Origin: Capsulimonas sp.
GTDB taxonomy: Bacteria > Armatimonadota > Armatimonadia > Armatimonadales > Capsulimonadaceae
DNA length: 11,622 nucleotides
Assembly: GCA_025963815.1 (NCBI GenBank)
Contig: JAOQAA010000013.1
Coordinates: forward strand, 1 to 11,622
Direction of reading: 5' to 3'
Below are positions 7,551 to 11,622 of this stretch, piece after piece. The position numbers and the translations under genes are program-made. The notes beneath the pieces are model-generated. The model was not told the DNA's origin and searched no databases. It worked only from the letters and a program-made list of their open reading frames with translations. Position 1 is the stretch's first letter; every line of letters begins with the position of its first letter.

Positions 7551-8072
7551 TTACTTGACAGCCACTAACTCGATATCGAATACGAGGGTCGCATTGGCGG
7601 GGATCGCCGGGGTTGGCGAGTTCGCGCCGTAGGCGAGATTGCCGGGGATGACCAAGCGTCGCTTGCCGCCGACCTTCATTGAGGGAACGCCTTCGTCCCA
7701 GCCCTTGATCACGCGCCCTACGCCAATCGGGAAATCGATCGGCTGGCCGCCATGGTCATAGGAGGAGTCGAACTTGGAGCCATCGAGCAGCGTGCCGGTG
7801 TACTGCACCGAGACCATCTGGCCCTTCTTCGGATGCGCCCCCTTCCCGACTTTGATATCATAATACCGCAGTCCGTCCGGCAGCTTCTTCAGCTTGACCT
7901 TTTTGCCTTTGATGGTCGTCGTATTCGGCACGGCGGAGGTGCTGGCGGCTAAGATCGTCGCCGACGAGACGGCCGGGAGCGAACCGGCGCCTCTTGCTTC
8001 ATTCGCGCTCAGAAACCCAGCCGCAAGGGCCATCGCGACGACTGAGGTCGCGATGATCGGTAAACACTTCAT
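7551..8072 (-). CDS. Exported FKBP-type peptidyl-prolyl cis-trans isomerase
   Basis: This 173-residue protein carries a signal peptide (about residues 1-29, ending near NEARGA), a lysine-rich linker (54-64) and one complete FKBP domain (about 68-173). The FK506-site residues are conserved: Tyr91, Phe101, Asp102, Phe114, Val121-Ile122, Trp125, Tyr148 and Phe165. It should isomerise Xaa-Pro bonds outside the cytoplasm. I chose ATG 8072 because it opens a proper signal peptide and has GGAGAAG upstream. The frame stays open to 8342, but those residues overlap the end of katG and are Arg-rich shadow sequence. The gene begins 44 bases after the katG stop with no convincing promoter between, so it is probably co-transcribed with furA-katG and ends at the terminator at 7482-7515. 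Confidence 0.93.
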   Translation of the reverse strand: MKCLPIIATSVVAMALAAGFLSANEARGAGSLPAVSSATILAASTSAVPNTTTIKGKKVKLKKLPDGLRYYDIKVGKGAHPKKGQMVSVQYTGTLLDGSKFDSSYDHGGQPIDFPIGVGRVIKGWDEGVPSMKVGGKRRLVIPGNLAYGANSPTPAIPANATLVFDIELVAVK

Positions 8073-8116
8073 TCTTTCGTCTTCTCCAAATCTCAATAGT
8101 AATAGGATGGTCAAAT

Positions 8117-10835
<2,719 letters not shown>

Positions 10836-10842
10836 GATCGCT

Positions 10843-10871
10843 ATTGTAAACCATAATCTGGAATAAGTCAA
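10843..10871 (-). promoter_or_regulatory. furA-katG promoter, leaderless transcript expected
   Basis: On the minus strand TTGACT (10871-10866) and TACAAT (10848-10843) are separated by exactly 17 bases, each matching 5 of 6 consensus positions. Only 7 bases (AGCGATC) lie between the -10 and the ATG at 10835, so transcription should start at or within a base or two of the start codon. The AT-rich spacer, with TATTCCAGATTATGG, is the likely FurA operator; from memory, actinobacterial furA promoters share the TTGACTnATTCCAGA core. Confidence 0.75.
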
Positions 10872-10930
10872 GAATACGAATGATTAAATTTTGACTACTA
10901 GATATCAACCTGACCGAGCCGCTTCGTCCC

Positions 10931-10945
10931 AGGGTGGACCACCCT
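10931..10945. promoter_or_regulatory. 15-base perfect palindrome AGGGTGG-A-CCACCCT
   Basis: Two 7-base arms meet around a single A at 10938. The element lies between the minus-strand furA promoter and the plus-strand TATAAT at 10991, about 60 bases from each expected start region. It may be an operator or a DNA cruciform. No T-run follows on either strand, so it is not a terminator. Confidence 0.4.
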
Positions 10946-10966
10946 ACGCAGAACCATCCGGCGCCA

Positions 10967-10996
10967 TTCATTTCTCACGCCGTTATAAGATATAAT
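10967..10996 (+). promoter_or_regulatory. Candidate plus-strand promoter for the rightmost gene
   Basis: A perfect TATAAT lies at 10991-10996, with TTCATT (10967-10972, 3 of 6) 18 bases upstream. The expected start near 11003 would give a leader of about 170 bases before ATG 11173. The -10 is strong and the -35 is weak, so an activator may be involved. Confidence 0.45.
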
Positions 10997-11029
10997 GCTA
11001 TCAAGCATGTATGCACAAGGTAACAAGCC

Positions 11030-11089
11030 ATGGCGGAAGACGCTGGAACCACCATCACCCTCGAAGAACGTTTCATGAACAATGAATGA
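11030..11089 (+). CDS. Possible 19-residue leader peptide ORF
   Basis: ATG at 11030 opens a 19-codon frame ending in TGA at 11087-11089 (MAEDAGTTITLEERFMNNE). It is preceded by CAAGG about 9 bases upstream and lies just after the TATAAT promoter. Very short frames like this arise by chance, and nothing homologous comes to mind. It could be a leader peptide of the editing-protein transcript or meaningless. Confidence 0.2.
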   Translation: MAEDAGTTITLEERFMNNE

Positions 11090-11172
11090 CGGCGCGACTG
11101 CTGTGAGTCACGACGCTGCTCTTGCGGCGATCATTCCCTGCAACCAATTTCGATAAATCGTGTCTGATTGTT

Positions 11173-11622
11173 ATGAGCAACGCGCAAATTTTGCCAGAGA
11201 AAACAGCTGCAGGATGCATCAACAGCCGGACTAACGTACTTACGCACATCAGCCCGGCTCTCAACTTGCAGGTCTTCTCTCATTCCGCGCCGGTGGTGAC
11301 ATGTGAAGAGGCGGCGTTATCGAAAGGCAGGCGGCTGGATGACGAGTTAAAAACGCTGCTGCTTTGGACGGACCGCGGATGGCTTGTCGTCAACACGATT
11401 GGGTCGAAGCGGATTTCTCTGAGAGTTATCAAGAATCTCTACAAGGTAAAGCAGGCGAGATTAGCGTCTCCCGATGAGATTAATGGATTAAATGTAACAA
11501 GAGGCGCCGTCTCAATGCTGCTGGAACCTATATGGAGCCTGCCAACAATCACCGATCCAGAAGTATTCGATCGAGAAAATATTTCAACGAACAACGGCGC
11601 CCTGACAGGCTACTATATTTTT
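11173..11622 (+). CDS. YbaK / aminoacyl-tRNA editing domain protein, 3' partial
   Basis: The frame opens after a TGA at 11104 and is uninterrupted to the last base, so the gene continues beyond the window; 150 residues from ATG 11173 are visible. The pattern matches YbaK/ProX-type deacylases, which hydrolyse mischarged tRNAs: HSAPVVTCEEAAL (37-49), DELKTLLLW with the likely active-site Lys60, VNTIGSKRISLRVIKNL (73-89), ARLASPDEINGLNVTRGAVSMLL (95-117) and NNGALTG (140-146). The usual TPG of the GLTPGAV loop is TRG here. The N-terminal 30 residues are not distinctive. There is no good Shine-Dalgarno before the ATG, so a different start is possible. This stretch is visibly poorer in GC than katG next door. 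The gene is divergent from furA. Confidence 0.6.
   Translation, partial: MSNAQILPEKTAAGCINSRTNVLTHISPALNLQVFSHSAPVVTCEEAALSKGRRLDDELKTLLLWTDRGWLVVNTIGSKRISLRVIKNLYKVKQARLASPDEINGLNVTRGAVSMLLEPIWSLPTITDPEVFDRENISTNNGALTGYYIF

Larger units (their letters stand above)
10872..11172. other. Divergent intergenic region between furA and the YbaK-like gene
   Basis: These 301 bases hold no convincing long gene. They contain the palindrome at 10931-10945, the TATAAT promoter at 10991 and the possible 19-codon frame at 11030. I see no tRNA, no riboswitch of a class I can recognise, and no terminator. Confidence 0.6.

Noticed and set aside
10836..10871. A longer FurA start at TTG 10871.
   Set aside because: That TTG is the first codon-like triplet of the -35 box of the furA promoter; the natural FurA start is ATG 10835.
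10931..10945. AGGGTGGACC resembles the start of a T-box antiterminator motif, tempting because a tRNA-related gene lies downstream.
   Set aside because: It precedes the predicted promoter, the rest of the T-box consensus is absent, and no specifier stem or terminator is visible. It is a simple palindrome.
11073..11264. A 63-residue minus-strand frame in the right-hand intergenic region.
   Set aside because: It lies antisense to the start of the YbaK-like frame, has no Shine-Dalgarno and shows no protein-like features.

Overview
The window reads as chromosomal DNA from a moderately GC-rich free-living bacterium. Several proteins have classical signal peptides, promoters are of the sigma-70 type, and spacing is ordinary. 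The mix of a CHAT-domain protein, a class III cyclase fused to a STAND ATPase and TPRs, an M48-TPR protease and a furA-katG operon is typical of Armatimonadota, Chloroflexota or Actinomycetota-like lineages. My best guess is Armatimonadota, but this is an impression from protein style and not a database result.

Layout: (1) 1-1467, plus strand: the C-terminal part of a TPR-CHAT caspase-like protein, cut at its 5' end by the window. (2) 4512-1564, minus strand: a three-gene unit encoding exported or membrane-anchored proteins, namely a small secreted protein with a three-times repeated motif, an M48 zinc metalloprotease with TPR-like repeats, and a membrane-anchored YbjN-like protein. It is read from a near-consensus promoter whose -35 box overlaps the upstream gene's stop codon, and it ends at a clear intrinsic terminator at 1503-1530 that faces the CHAT gene. 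Its leader contains a perfect CRP-type palindrome. (3) 7382-4695, minus strand: an adenylate cyclase / STAND ATPase / TPR protein with all the class III catalytic residues. (4) 10835-7551, minus strand: furA-katG plus a secreted FKBP prolyl isomerase, closed by a terminator at 7482-7515. The furA promoter places the transcription start almost exactly on the furA ATG, so its mRNA should be leaderless or nearly so. (5) 10872-11622: a divergent intergenic region with a 15-base palindrome and a TATAAT promoter, then the 5' part of a plus-strand YbaK-like aminoacyl-tRNA editing protein that runs off the window.

How the parts may work together: furA-katG is a peroxide and metal stress unit in the arrangement known from mycobacteria, with an exported folding factor added. 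The cyclase may supply cAMP, and the CRP-like site directly downstream of its gene would allow cAMP control of the secreted protease operon. That link is inferred. The most unusual part is the exported operon of repeat-motif peptide, M48-TPR protease and YbjN-like protein, which I do not recognise as a named system.
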